This document shows, in pieces, positions 41,313 to 52,724 of a DNA stretch of 64,000 nucleotides (positions within the stretch are counted from its first letter, which is position 1; every line of letters starts with the position of its first letter). Below the pieces are notes generated by a model. That model did no database searches. It saw only the letters and a program-made list of their open reading frames with translations, and had not been told where the DNA came from. Origin of the DNA: Bacteroides intestinalis (GTDB taxonomy: Bacteria > Bacteroidota > Bacteroidia > Bacteroidales > Bacteroidaceae); assembly GCF_003464595.1 (NCBI RefSeq), contig NZ_QRZF01000013.1, positions 87,407 to 151,406 on the forward strand. Direction: 5' to 3'. The position numbers were made by a program, and so were the translations under genes.

Positions 41313-42494
41313 ATGAATCAGACTCCTAATGCCAACCGCCTACACATCGCCCTCTTCGGACGGCGAAACAGTGGAAAATCCAGTCTTGTCAATGCCTTGA
41401 CAGGGCAAGATACCGTTATAGTCTCCCCCACTCCCGGCACTACTACTGATCCTGTGACAAAAGCAATGGAAATTCATCCACTCGGTCCGTGTCTGCTTAT
41501 TGACACTCCGGGCTTCGATGACGAAGGCGAGCTGGGAGAAATGCGCGTAGAACGCACCTTGAAAATAATTGGAAAAACCGACATCGCCCTGTTGCTTTGT
41601 GAAACCGGAGACGCACAGGAACAGGAATGGCTTCAACGATTGAAGGAACGAGGCATCCCTGTCATATTGCTTCTGAACAGAGCTGACGCACGCCCCAATA
41701 CGACAGAGCTGGCAGAACAGATAAAAGCAAGTTGCGGACAGCCTCCCATCATCGTCAGTGCCAAAGACGGCACAGGTATCGAAGCCATCCACCGCGCCAT
41801 TCTGGAAAAGTTACCTGCCGATTTCGGAGAACAAACCATCACCGGGAGCCTCGTAGCAGAAGGTGATGTAGTAGTGTTAGTCATGCCCCAGGACCTTCAG
41901 GCACCTAAAGGACGACTTATCCTTCCCCAAGTACAGACAATCCGCGAACTTCTGGACAAGAAATGCCTGATTATGAGTTGTACCACAGATAAGCTGAAAG
42001 ATACACTACACGCACTTGCCAATCCCCCAAAATTGATTATCACGGACTCGCAAGTATTCCACACCGTATACGAACAGAAACCGGCTGAAAGCCGACTCAC
42101 TTCCTTCTCCGTACTCTTTGCCGGCTACAAGGGAGATATACACTATTATGTAGAAAGTGCATTCGCCATCGACCGACTAACGGAACAATCCCGCGTATTG
42201 ATAGCCGAGGCCTGTACCCATGCTCCACTGACAGAAGATATAGGCAGAGTAAAAATCCCCCACCTGCTGCGTAAGCGAACAGGTGAAGGATTGCAGATAG
42301 ATATTGTCTCCGGAAATGATTTTCCAGAAGATTTATCCCCATACAATTTGATTATCCACTGTGGCGCCTGTATGTTCAATAGAAAGTATGTACTGAGTCG
42401 CATTGAACAGGCACGTGCGCAACAAGTACCCATGACAAACTACGGAGTAGCCATTGCCCACCTCAACGGCATACTGAACAAGATCGTGTACTAA
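41313..42494 (+). CDS. hydF: HydF, GTPase scaffold for H-cluster assembly
   Basis: 393 residues from Met 41313 (MNQTPNANRLHIALFG). GTPase P-loop GRRNSGKSS near 16-24, switch regions TTTDPVTK and DTPGFDDEGE, then a dimerisation domain and C-terminal cluster-binding HCGACMFNRKY. The protein carries the 2Fe precursor to apo-hydrogenase. I prefer 41313 over 41271 because the REP-like repeat runs to 41271 and conserved HydF starts resemble MNQTPN. Confidence 0.9.
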   Translation: MNQTPNANRLHIALFGRRNSGKSSLVNALTGQDTVIVSPTPGTTTDPVTKAMEIHPLGPCLLIDTPGFDDEGELGEMRVERTLKIIGKTDIALLLCETGDAQEQEWLQRLKERGIPVILLLNRADARPNTTELAEQIKASCGQPPIIVSAKDGTGIEAIHRAILEKLPADFGEQTITGSLVAEGDVVVLVMPQDLQAPKGRLILPQVQTIRELLDKKCLIMSCTTDKLKDTLHALANPPKLIITDSQVFHTVYEQKPAESRLTSFSVLFAGYKGDIHYYVESAFAIDRLTEQSRVLIAEACTHAPLTEDIGRVKIPHLLRKRTGEGLQIDIVSGNDFPEDLSPYNLIIHCGACMFNRKYVLSRIEQARAQQVPMTNYGVAIAHLNGILNKIVY

Positions 42495-42698
42495 GGGAAG
42501 ACCTCCCACCCCACTAAGGAGAGACCTCCTGGCTCCCTAAGGGAAGACCTCTCATTCCCCTAAGGGAAGAGTTTATATACCGTCTGATATAATAAATTAT
42601 ACCGGGTGGTATATCTTTTTATACCGAGCGATATATGAACTCTCTCCTTAGGCTATCGCTAACTGCTTCCTTAGGCTATTGGCAACTGCTTCCTTATA
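42492..42698. repeat. 22/23-bp periodic array between convergent hydF and hndA
   Basis: TAAGG words begin at 42492, 42515, 42538 and 42561 (23-bp period); three TATACCG words begin at 42576, 42598 and 42620 (22-bp period); two TTAGGCTAT words begin at 42648 and 42671 (23-bp). The outer parts are also imperfect inverted copies: CTAAGGGAAGAG(TTTATATA) on the left against CTAAGGAGAGAG(TTCATATA) on the right when reversed. No ORF. Confidence 0.75.
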
Positions 42699-42705
42699 AC
42701 CGAAG

Positions 42706-43182
42706 CTACTCCAGTTCCTCCAGCACCTTCTTCACATCCACAGCCTGAAGCCTCCCGTACACCTTCTCTCCAATCATCACTACGGGTGCCAGTCCGCACG
42801 CTCCTACGCAACGCAGACAATCAAGTGAAAACTTCCCGTCCGGTGTCGTCTCTCCGACTTCGATGCCCAGCACGCGCTTGAATTCTTCAAGCAATTTCTC
42901 CGAACCACGTACGTAGCACGCCGTTCCCATACACACCGAAATAGGATGTTTACCTTTAGGAGTCATCGTAAAGAAAGTATAGAATGTTACCACACCATAC
43001 ACACGCGACACCGGAACATTCAGCTTTGCAGCAATCAGGCGCTGCATCTCTTCCGGCAGATAGCCGTGCAGATGCTGCGCTTCATGAAGTATATTGATAA
43101 GTTCGCCCGGCTGGTTGCCATGCTTGTCACAAATAGCACGCACTTGTTCGGCAACGTCACAGGCTAATTTGATATCTGACAT
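42706..43182 (-). CDS. hndA: NuoE-type [2Fe-2S] subunit, HndA-like
   Basis: 158 residues. Thioredoxin-like 2Fe-2S subunit with cysteines C84 and C89 (CMGTAC) and C125 and C129 (CVGAC), as in NuoE and HndA. Together with the following two subunits it forms a cytoplasmic NAD(P)-linked hydrogenase complex. Distal gene in transcription order (the operon reads right to left: 46967, 44969, 43182). Confidence 0.9.
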   Translation of the reverse strand: MSDIKLACDVAEQVRAICDKHGNQPGELINILHEAQHLHGYLPEEMQRLIAAKLNVPVSRVYGVVTFYTFFTMTPKGKHPISVCMGTACYVRGSEKLLEEFKRVLGIEVGETTPDGKFSLDCLRCVGACGLAPVVMIGEKVYGRLQAVDVKKVLEELE

Positions 43183-43202
43183 AGTTTCTCCGTTTTAATA
43201 AG

Positions 43203-44969
43203 TTAATCAATCGCCTTATTGAAATAATGCGTATGCAGCAACCGCTCCGCAGTCTCACTCAGCGGTTTACCCAGATATTCCTCATACAGAGTCTTGATGT
43301 ACGGATTCTCGTGCGATTTACGCAAAGGCTTCTGTGCATCTTCCCGATACAGTGCATTGGCACGTGCATACAGCACCTCCGAGTTGCCATGATGCAACGG
43401 TTGTCCACCTCCACCGATACAGCCACCCGGACATGCCATAATCTCAATCACATGATACTCATTCCGTCCATGGCGAATATCTTCCAACAATTGACGCGCA
43501 TTACCCAGACCATGAGCAATACCCACCTTCAGTTCAAAACCATCCAGATCAATCGTCGCACGGCGCACACCGGCCAGACCACGCACCTGCTCAAAGTTTA
43601 CATTCTCCAATGTCCGCCCGGTATAAATCTCATAAACCGAACGCAATGCCGCTTCCATCACACCACCGGTCGTTCCGAAGATGACACCGGCACCTGTTGA
43701 AGCTCCCATCGGATGATCAAATTCCTTATCCGTCAGTAGCGTAAAACCTACGTTAGCACGTCTGATAAGTCGTGCCAGTTCACGGGTGGAAATAGAATAA
43801 TCCACGTCCGGACTGCCATCTGTCTTAAACTCATTGCGGTCGCACTCATACTTCTTCGCTAGACAAGGCATAATAGATACCACTACCAGCTTTTCACGCG
43901 GAATACCCATCTTCTCCGCCCAGAATGTTTTGGCAATGCTACCGAACATCTGCTGCGGCGAACGTGCCGTAGAAGGAATATCAAGCATATCGGGGAAATG
44001 ATGTTCAAAGAAATTCACCCATGCCGGACAACAGGAAGTCAGGATAGGCAGGCGAACCGATTTATCCCCATTCATATAACGTGTCAGGCGATTCAATATC
44101 TCGGCACCTTCTTCCATGATGGTAAGGTCGGCGGCAAAGTCTGTATCAAATACATAATCAAAACCCAATTCACGAAGGGCGTACACCATCTTTCCCGTTA
44201 CTAACGTCCCGGCAGGCAGTCCGAATTCTTCTCCCAGAGCCGCACGAACGGCCGGAGCTGTCTGTACAATAACTACCTTATCCGGATTTTCCAGATCCAG
44301 CAACAAGCGGTTAGTATGATCGCGTTCCGTCAATGCCCCTACCGGACAAACAGCTACACATTGTCCGCAATAAGTACATTCACTATCGCTCATCATCTTA
44401 TCGAAAGCCGGAGCAATCGTAGTATTGAAACCACGACGAATGGCTCCCAAGGCGCCTACCGTCTGCACTTCATTGCATACACTCTCGCAACGTCTGCAGA
44501 ATATACACTTATCCATATTCCGCACAATGGACGAAGTGACTTCACGCTTACGAGGCGAAAGTTCCCCACCATTATAAGGCATCCGCCGGATATTAAAACG
44601 TAATGCCAAAGTCTGCAACTCACAGTTGCCGCACTTCGGACAGGTAAGGCAATCATTCGGATGATCCGAAAGTATCAATTCAGCCACCACCTTGCGGGCA
44701 TTCATCACACGCAGGGTACTGGTACGCACCACCATTCCTTCTGTACAACGGGTGGCGCAGGCGGGAGCCAGATTACGGCGTCCTTCCACCTCCACGACAC
44801 AGATACGGCACGAAGCCGGATTATTCTTAACGCAAGTCCCCTTCAAATCAATATGGCAAAGGGTAGGTATATCTATACCGATTTTCCGTGCGGCTTCCAG
44901 GATAGTCGAGCCTTCGGGTACGGTAATATAATGGCGGTCTATTTGCAGGGTTATTTGTTTTTCTTCCAT
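43203..44969 (-). CDS. hndD: [FeFe] hydrogenase catalytic subunit, HndD-like
   Basis: 588 residues. N-terminal 2Fe-2S domain (cysteines 38, 54, 57, 71), a His-ligated 4Fe-4S region (SDHPNDCLTCPKCGNCELQ), two 4Fe-4S motifs (CIFCRRCESVC and CTYCGQCVAVCP), then the H-cluster domain with TSCCPAWV (near 320), MPCLAKKYE (near 373) and MACPGGCIGGGG (near 510). Catalytic subunit of a bifurcating or NADP-reducing hydrogenase. Matured by HydEGF encoded convergently. Confidence 0.93.
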   Translation of the reverse strand: MEEKQITLQIDRHYITVPEGSTILEAARKIGIDIPTLCHIDLKGTCVKNNPASCRICVVEVEGRRNLAPACATRCTEGMVVRTSTLRVMNARKVVAELILSDHPNDCLTCPKCGNCELQTLALRFNIRRMPYNGGELSPRKREVTSSIVRNMDKCIFCRRCESVCNEVQTVGALGAIRRGFNTTIAPAFDKMMSDSECTYCGQCVAVCPVGALTERDHTNRLLLDLENPDKVVIVQTAPAVRAALGEEFGLPAGTLVTGKMVYALRELGFDYVFDTDFAADLTIMEEGAEILNRLTRYMNGDKSVRLPILTSCCPAWVNFFEHHFPDMLDIPSTARSPQQMFGSIAKTFWAEKMGIPREKLVVVSIMPCLAKKYECDRNEFKTDGSPDVDYSISTRELARLIRRANVGFTLLTDKEFDHPMGASTGAGVIFGTTGGVMEAALRSVYEIYTGRTLENVNFEQVRGLAGVRRATIDLDGFELKVGIAHGLGNARQLLEDIRHGRNEYHVIEIMACPGGCIGGGGQPLHHGNSEVLYARANALYREDAQKPLRKSHENPYIKTLYEEYLGKPLSETAERLLHTHYFNKAID

Positions 44970-45059
44970 TTTCTTTCAGTTTACAAGGTTACAGTCAACA
45001 AGGTAACAAGTCTTCGAGGCAACTTCCTTGTCCCCTCGTCAACTTGTTTCCTTGTTCCC

Positions 45060-46967
45060 TTAAACAACATTGATTGCTTTGAATTTACAGCGTGCCATGC
45101 ACATGCCGCACTTAATGCACTTGTCCGGATTGATGACATGCGGTTTGCGCACATCACCCAGAATAGCATCCGCCGGACAATGTTTAAAGCAAAGATGGCA
45201 ACCGATACATAGTTCCGGATTAATGGTATAAGTCAGCAATGCTTTGCACTGCTTCGCCCGGCAGGTTTTATCCCTCACATGCTCTACGTATTCATCATAA
45301 AAGTTATTGAGCGTAGACAGTACCGGATTGGGTGAAGTCTGTCCCAACCCGCACAAGGCGGTATCCTTTATCACCTTTCCCAATGTAGAGAGTGCATCCA
45401 GATCTTTCATCGTGCCTCGTCCTTCGGTTATCTTGTTCAACATTTCCAGCAGACGCTTGTTACCAATACGGCAGGGCGTACATTTTCCACATGATTCTTC
45501 CACCGTAAAATCAAGATAGAAACGTGATACAGAAACCATGCAATCATCTTCATCCATTACAATCATACCACCGGATCCCATCATCGATCCTTCCGCCAGC
45601 AAGTTGTCAAAGTCAATCGGTGTATCCAGGTGCTTTTCTGTCAGGCATCCCCCCGAAGGTCCGCCCGTCTGCACCGCCTTGAATTTCTTTCCTCCCTTAA
45701 TGCCACCGCCAATTTCATAAATCACCTCACGCAGTGTCGTACCCATTGGCACTTCTATCAAGCCGACGTTGTTAATCTTACCGGCCAGGGCAAATACTTT
45801 AGTCCCTTTCGAACGTTCCGTACCGATAGAAGAGAACCACTCCGCTCCCTTTGTCAAGATAATAGGAATATTGGCAAGCGTTTCCACATTATTCACATTG
45901 GTCGGCTTGCCCAGATAACCAGCTTCGGCAGGAAAAGGAGGTTTCAAGGTAGGTTCACCGCGCTTTCCTTCCATAGAGTGGATAAGCGCAGTTTCCTCAC
46001 CGCATACGAATGCTCCCGCTCCGTAACGTATCTCAATATCAAAACTGAAATCCGTACCGAATATGTTCTTTCCCAGCAACCCGTATTCACGTGCCTGGGC
46101 AATAGCAATTTTCAATCTTTGTATGGCCAGCGGATATTCTGCCCGGATATAAACCAATCCTTTCGGAGAACCAATGGAATAACCGCAAACTGCCATAGCC
46201 TCAACAATGGAGTGCGGATCACCTTCCATGATGGAGCGGTCCATAAAAGCACCGGGATCCCCTTCATCGGCATTACACACCACATATTTCATGTCGGCTT
46301 TCTGCTTATTGGCAAACTCCCACTTCAGTCCGGTAGGGAAACCACCACCGCCACGTCCGCGAAGTCCAGAACGTTTTATCACGTCAATCACTTCCTCCGG
46401 CTTTTTATGGAGCAGACTATCTGCCAATGCCATATAACCATCCAGTGCAATATATTCCTCAATGTTTTCGGGATCGATAAAACCACAGTTACGTAAAGCG
46501 ATGCGCATCTGCTTCCGATAGAAATCCATGTGCTTGGAGTCACTGACGGTCTTCTCCGTCTTCGGATCGATGTAGAGCAGCCGTTCTATCTTCCGTCCCC
46601 CGATAATATGCTCTCTGACTATCTCGTCGGCATCATCAGGAACCACTTGGGTATAGAAAGTGTTATCAGGGATAATCTTTACGATAGGTCCCTTTTCACA
46701 AAAGCCGAAACAACCGGTAGTGATAATGTCCACCTTGTCGGCAATATTATTTCTCTCGAGTGCTTGCTGAAGACGTTCAGCAATAATGTGGCTGTCGGAT
46801 GCCTTGCAACCTGTACCGCCACAGATCAGAATTTGCAGATGCTCGGTTCCCAATGCCAACCCACAGCATTGCGCCGCAACCGTCTCATTGCTTTCTTCAC
46901 GTAGCAAGAGCGTGCCTTCTGCCCTTTTCTTGATAATTTTCAGATCATGGATAGTTAGTACTTTCAT
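45060..46967 (-). CDS. hndC: NuoF-type subunit with 2Fe-2S and 4Fe-4S domains, HndC-like
   Basis: 635 residues from Met 46967. N-terminal thioredoxin-like 2Fe-2S domain (CGGTGCKAS, TGCFGFC), then NuoF-type NADH/FMN-binding region (RGRGGGGFPTGLKWEFA, CNADEGDPGAFMDRS, GAGAFVCGEETAL, ESCGKCTPCR) and a C-terminal pair of 4Fe-4S clusters (CIGCHLCFKHCP, CIKCGMCMARCK). Accepts electrons from or donates them to NAD(P)H. The longer frame to 47003 overlaps the -7 box at 47000-46993. Confidence 0.92.
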   Translation of the reverse strand: MKVLTIHDLKIIKKRAEGTLLLREESNETVAAQCCGLALGTEHLQILICGGTGCKASDSHIIAERLQQALERNNIADKVDIITTGCFGFCEKGPIVKIIPDNTFYTQVVPDDADEIVREHIIGGRKIERLLYIDPKTEKTVSDSKHMDFYRKQMRIALRNCGFIDPENIEEYIALDGYMALADSLLHKKPEEVIDVIKRSGLRGRGGGGFPTGLKWEFANKQKADMKYVVCNADEGDPGAFMDRSIMEGDPHSIVEAMAVCGYSIGSPKGLVYIRAEYPLAIQRLKIAIAQAREYGLLGKNIFGTDFSFDIEIRYGAGAFVCGEETALIHSMEGKRGEPTLKPPFPAEAGYLGKPTNVNNVETLANIPIILTKGAEWFSSIGTERSKGTKVFALAGKINNVGLIEVPMGTTLREVIYEIGGGIKGGKKFKAVQTGGPSGGCLTEKHLDTPIDFDNLLAEGSMMGSGGMIVMDEDDCMVSVSRFYLDFTVEESCGKCTPCRIGNKRLLEMLNKITEGRGTMKDLDALSTLGKVIKDTALCGLGQTSPNPVLSTLNNFYDEYVEHVRDKTCRAKQCKALLTYTINPELCIGCHLCFKHCPADAILGDVRKPHVINPDKCIKCGMCMARCKFKAINVV

Positions 46968-46992
46968 TTTGTAATAGATTTGGGGTCGGGAA

Positions 46993-47000
46993 CAAAGATA
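46993..47000 (-). promoter_or_regulatory. -7 promoter box for the hnd operon
   Basis: Minus-strand TATCTTTG, perfect match to TAnnTTTG, 26 bp upstream of the ATG at 46967. Confidence 0.75.
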
Positions 47001-47162
47001 CAAAAAGACTTGATATTACAAAAGGAAAGCAATAAAGATTGCAGGAGGGAGAATACGCGGTTATAGATTACAATATGATATAATTCACAAATAACAATAT
47101 ATAAGTATTCACGAAAAGGATATTCACTATTTATAGGTATTGCCCCATCTCCTCATTTGTGC

Positions 47163-47170
47163 GACCTTTG
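47163..47170 (+). promoter_or_regulatory. -7 promoter box before DUF6686-eno
   Basis: GACCTTTG, the same variant as in operator B, 21 bp before the ATG at 47191. Same-strand genes 47191 and 47540 follow. Confidence 0.5.
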
Positions 47171-47190
47171 CAGCAAACAAAAATCAGCTT

Positions 47191-48820
<1,630 letters not shown>

Positions 48821-48849
48821 TGCTTTGTAGTGAATAAGTCATAAAAGCA

Positions 48850-48879
48850 AATGCGGGTGCCTGTGAAGGTACCCGCATT
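48850..48879 (+). terminator. Hairpin after eno
   Basis: AATGCGGGTGCC pairs with GGTACCCGCATT (one G-T wobble) around TGTGAA. No clear T run, so perhaps a stabilising hairpin. Confidence 0.6.
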
Positions 48880-48901
48880 CGCATTATACAATATGAATAA
48901 T

Positions 48902-48931
48902 AAAAAAGGTGCCCATGCGAGCACCTTTTTT
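48902..48931. terminator. Bidirectional terminator between eno and 48946
   Basis: AAAAAAGGTGC pairs with GCACCTTTTTT. A and T runs flank both sides, so it can end transcripts from eno and from the convergent small gene. Confidence 0.85.
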
Positions 48932-48945
48932 ATTGTGTGTATAAC

Positions 48946-49251
48946 TTATTTCTGAACTTCCCCTTTTTCATTGAAAAGGACCGAATTCTCTGTACCGGCT
49001 GCATCCACCAATGTTACCTTGTAAGTCTTAGTTCCATCCTCAGCAACTTCAACAGCTGCCTCTTTGATGGTCGCTTCCGAGTAGTTTTCTTTAATGGCAT
49101 CCTGAACTGCCTGCGGGAGTTCCTTCACATCAATCGGTTTAAACTCGTTGATCATCGTTGCGATTTCAACATCTGATACCATGTTGTTAGCAAATGCTAC
49201 TGAAGTACCCAATCCCATTACCAATGCTACTGCTAAAAATAACTTTTTCAT
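48946..49251 (-). CDS. Small exported PepSY-like protein
   Basis: 101 residues with a Sec signal peptide (KKLFLAVALVMGLGTSVAFA, about 20 residues). The mature part has one PepSY-like unit: ELPQAVQDAIKENYSEATIKEAAVEVAEDG then TYKVTLVDAAGTENSVLFNEKGEV. Small periplasmic proteins of this type are common in Bacteroides and have no assigned partner. Upstream region 49252-49464 is AT-rich and holds nothing else I can name. Confidence 0.75.
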   Translation of the reverse strand: MKKLFLAVALVMGLGTSVAFANNMVSDVEIATMINEFKPIDVKELPQAVQDAIKENYSEATIKEAAVEVAEDGTKTYKVTLVDAAGTENSVLFNEKGEVQK

Positions 49252-49464
49252 AATTCTAATTGTTTAAGTTAAACATTTCTTGTTTGCTCTCACATTACAT
49301 AATGCAAGACGCATGCCAAAGCTATTACCAAAACAGTATTAATCTATATATCAACCACTTATACTAAGACAGTATAAAATTAATTTTCCGATTTTGAGTA
49401 TTTTTTCCACAATTATGTGGATATCCGTCCACAGTAATAAACACCCTATAAAACCATCACCTTC

Positions 49465-50430
49465 TTATTTCTGAATCCTAATATTAGAAATATGTAAGTA
49501 GAAGTATTGCTTCATAAATCCAATATAAATCAGACTAAGTAACAAGATGGTACACAATAAATATAAATAGCGATAATTCGAGAAGTATATATACCCAATT
49601 ATTACAACTACCTGCATAGCCATATAAATCAGTGAAACCGCTACATGAGGTATCTTCAATTCATTAGCCATCAACTGATACATATGTTTGCGGTGAGGTA
49701 AACCAATGTTCTCATGAAGCATCAGTCGATGAATGATAGTCAGAACACTGTCGACACCATAAACGGACAACAGGATAATCCAACTGAAATCTTCAGTCTT
49801 TATAATCAGCCTCCCTATAAGGAAGAGGAGAATAAAAGCAATGCTTACAGAACCAACGTCACCGGCAAAGCACTTCGCTTTCTTACGGAAATTAAAGAAA
49901 CAAAATACTAGAACAGAGCATAGAACTGTATAAATCAAAACAGGTTCTACAAACTCCTTTATTTCAGCATTAATATAGGCCAATGCACTTAGAACAATTA
50001 ATGAGTAACCACCGGTAATGCCATTGATTCCATCCATGAAATTATAAGCATTAATAATACCTGTACAAACTATCAATGCGATAATTATCCACCACCACGA
50101 AAGAGAAAACAGCCCCCATTGGTAAAACATTAAAACCATAGCGATAAAGTGAAATACTAACCGCAAACCTTGAGAAGTGGAACGAATGTCATCTACAAAA
50201 CTGATAAAGGTAATTAGAGTTAATGCTAACATGAACCAGGGATATTCCCACTCATTACTCAAGAAATAAGCCAAAGCGCCAAAATAGAAAATGATTCCGC
50301 CACCACGCAAAGTAATCCGGGTATGAGAACTTCTCTCATTGGGCTTATCGATGATATTGCACTTATCAGCTATTCTAAAATAAAAAAGTTCTGCCAGAAA
50401 TAGCAGAACCAGTATAATCAGGTAATACAT
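49465..50430 (-). CDS. WecA/MraY-type polyprenyl-phosphate sugar-phosphate transferase
   Basis: 321 residues with about ten membrane helices. RSSHTRITLRGGGIIFY near 34, SFVDDIRSTSQGLR near 80 and NAYNFMDGINGITGG near 127 are the cytoplasmic loop signatures of the WecA/TagO/MraY superfamily, plus FAGDVGS near 190 and LPHRKHMYQ near 245. Likely adds the first HexNAc-phosphate to undecaprenyl phosphate to start the repeat unit. Last gene of the capsule operon in transcription order. Confidence 0.9.
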   Translation of the reverse strand: MYYLIILVLLFLAELFYFRIADKCNIIDKPNERSSHTRITLRGGGIIFYFGALAYFLSNEWEYPWFMLALTLITFISFVDDIRSTSQGLRLVFHFIAMVLMFYQWGLFSLSWWWIIIALIVCTGIINAYNFMDGINGITGGYSLIVLSALAYINAEIKEFVEPVLIYTVLCSVLVFCFFNFRKKAKCFAGDVGSVSIAFILLFLIGRLIIKTEDFSWIILLSVYGVDSVLTIIHRLMLHENIGLPHRKHMYQLMANELKIPHVAVSLIYMAMQVVVIIGYIYFSNYRYLYLLCTILLLSLIYIGFMKQYFYLHISNIRIQK

Positions 50431-50466
50431 AACCGTACTTGCCCCTTTAATTTTAATTCTTTATTA

Positions 50467-51429
50467 TTAATTTGAAAACGATCTTATCGTTTTCAAAATT
50501 CCATCAGCAGCACGAACAGGCATTCGTTCAATGCCAAGTGCAGCTTTAATCTTTTCATTGCTCACCACATAATTCTCAGTCAACTTCCGCAAACGATCCA
50601 TATTCAAAGGTAAATGAAGCAGTGTTCCCACACCTGCACAACCTTCCATCATCTTCCGATTCACCTTCCAGATATGAGGTTCTTTGCCCATAGCCTCACA
50701 CATGAGAGCAATCAATTCATTGGTAGACAGAGCTTCATCATCACCCATGTGATAAATACCACTCGCTACATTTTTTGTCAACAAACCTTCCACTACATAG
50801 CAAAGGTTATCTATAGAAGTAAATGACCTCTTATTTTCAAAATCTCCCAACGGCCAAGGAATACCCTTCTTTACCACATTATAAAGCAGATTCAAATTTC
50901 CCTTGTTACCCGAACCATGAATCATACAGGGGCGAAGAATATACACCTGCTTCCCATCATCATGCAGCTTTAATTTTTCATTCTTAATTCTTAATTTATC
51001 GAGAATATAATTCTCAGCTGCTATCTTACTCTCTCCGTAAGGTCCCAATGGCATAGGTATCACATCCTCCCTCAACGCATCTCCTACTACACTATCGGCA
51101 GCAGCCTTCACTGAACTGAAGAATATGAACTTTTTAGCTGTAGATTCCAGAAAGAAATCAAAAATCTTCTGCGTCAACCCTACATTGATATCAAAATAAA
51201 CCTGCGCAGCAGATTGATTCTTTGTATCATGTGCTTTGCCTGCAAGATGAATGATAGCATCAAACTGAACATTACAAAGCACTTCTAATTCGCTCCACAA
51301 AAACGTTCTTACTACTCCTTCTTTCTCAGGCGTAACAATATCCAACCCATAAAGAGTATGATGCTCCTTTAAAATCATAGCAACATTGGAACCCACAAAG
51401 CCGTGAATGCCAGTAATAAGTATGTTCAT
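50467..51429 (-). CDS. NAD-dependent epimerase/dehydratase (extended SDR)
   Basis: 320 residues. GIHGFVGSNV near 7 (GxxGxxG), HLAGKAHDT near 66, FFSSVKAA near 108 (catalytic Ser region) and YGESKIAAE near 135 (YxxxK). Probably makes a sugar nucleotide (for example 4-epimerase or 4-reductase) used by the first transferase, as usual beside WecA-type genes. Substrate not determined. Confidence 0.87.
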   Translation of the reverse strand: MNILITGIHGFVGSNVAMILKEHHTLYGLDIVTPEKEGVVRTFLWSELEVLCNVQFDAIIHLAGKAHDTKNQSAAQVYFDINVGLTQKIFDFFLESTAKKFIFFSSVKAAADSVVGDALREDVIPMPLGPYGESKIAAENYILDKLRIKNEKLKLHDDGKQVYILRPCMIHGSGNKGNLNLLYNVVKKGIPWPLGDFENKRSFTSIDNLCYVVEGLLTKNVASGIYHMGDDEALSTNELIALMCEAMGKEPHIWKVNRKMMEGCAGVGTLLHLPLNMDRLRKLTENYVVSNEKIKAALGIERMPVRAADGILKTIRSFSN

Positions 51430-51446
51430 TTAAATAAAATTTTAAA

Positions 51447-52559
51447 TCAGAGACATATTTCCTCTAGATAGCGGTTCACAATTTGACGTTCATCAAACTT
51501 CGCTATCACTCTTTCACGGCCATTCATACCCATTTCTCTTATTTCTTTCTCAGACATTGACAACACTATTTCCATCTTAAATGCCAGGTCATCAACATCT
51601 TTAGGTTTACACAATACACCGTTATAACCATCTTGCACAATATCCCTACACCCTACATTATCTGTAGCAAGAACCATACGTCCCATAGCACAAGCCTCCA
51701 TCAAAGAACGAGGTACTCCTTCCCCATAAAAAGTAGGTAAAACCATACAATCCGATTCTTCAATATTTAGACGCACATCCGGAGATGAGCCTAAATACCG
51801 AACAAGTCCTTCCCTTTCCCATTTTCGGATTTCTTCTTCCGAAATAACATCTTTGCTTAATCCGTCAACCAATCCCAACAACTGAACTTCAAAACCACCG
51901 ACTCCTTTCTCATGAAGTCGTTTTACAGCTTCCACCAAGTACTCTAGTCCTTTTTCACGAAGCATACGTCCCATATACAGAAAAACAAAAGGTGTATGTC
52001 GTTTATAGTCTGCATAATTAAAAAAGTGAATATCTACCCCCTCTCCCGGCAATATTTCAATTTTCCTTTCTTCAATTATATGTTTCTGAAGGAAAGCATC
52101 ACGGTCATCTTCATTCAAGACCCATACTTTACGGGAGAACCTAAAAGCAAACCGATAGAGTCTCCACACAATCTGCGATATAGTTCCCCGATTTTTAAAT
52201 ACCGAACCTGTTCCTGGTACCACCGACAATGAGGAAATACTATTTATACCTGAAGCTATCGAACCGTAAATATTAGGCTTTATTGTATAATGCACAATAA
52301 AATTAGGTTTCAACTGGTGGTATTTTTTCAAAAAGCCTACAAGTAATTTGAAATCTCCAAACAGAGAAAACTTGGGTCCTATTCGGTAGGGTATATGAAC
52401 TGCCCCTGTTTCCGTAATCCTATCTACATAATATTCGTAGGGTTCGGGAGACATCACAAACACCTCATACCCATGAGCAATAAAAGCCTTAGCCACAGGT
52501 AGACGAAATATACAGAAACAACGGGTAGAGTTATCTACAAACAAGATTTTTTTAGACAT
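51447..52559 (-). CDS. Glycosyltransferase, GT4 family
   Basis: 370 residues. N-terminal SKKILFVDNSTRCFCIFRLPVAKAF and C-terminal EX7E-type region (FYGEGVPRSLMEACAMGRMVLATDNVGCRD) match GT4 (GT-B fold) transferases similar to PglA/WbnK. Retaining hexose or HexNAc transfer in capsule assembly. I start at Met 52559 rather than 52613. Confidence 0.9.
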   Translation of the reverse strand: MSKKILFVDNSTRCFCIFRLPVAKAFIAHGYEVFVMSPEPYEYYVDRITETGAVHIPYRIGPKFSLFGDFKLLVGFLKKYHQLKPNFIVHYTIKPNIYGSIASGINSISSLSVVPGTGSVFKNRGTISQIVWRLYRFAFRFSRKVWVLNEDDRDAFLQKHIIEERKIEILPGEGVDIHFFNYADYKRHTPFVFLYMGRMLREKGLEYLVEAVKRLHEKGVGGFEVQLLGLVDGLSKDVISEEEIRKWEREGLVRYLGSSPDVRLNIEESDCMVLPTFYGEGVPRSLMEACAMGRMVLATDNVGCRDIVQDGYNGVLCKPKDVDDLAFKMEIVLSMSEKEIREMGMNGRERVIAKFDERQIVNRYLEEICL

Positions 52560-52724
52560 AGAAAAGATTGTTAGCGTCCGTAAGCATTGTATCATCCTAA
52601 TATGTATACACATTGCGGTTGTCTGATTGCAATGCCTTTATATCACTATCCAAGCAGAATAGTATTTATATGCCAATAGTGACATTATCTTATAACTGTA
52701 AGTTTTATTACAGAAATACAAAAA

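Noticed and set aside
42492..42698. CRISPR array or tandem coding repeats
   Set aside because: Three different unit types, no spacers of CRISPR size and no open frame across the array.
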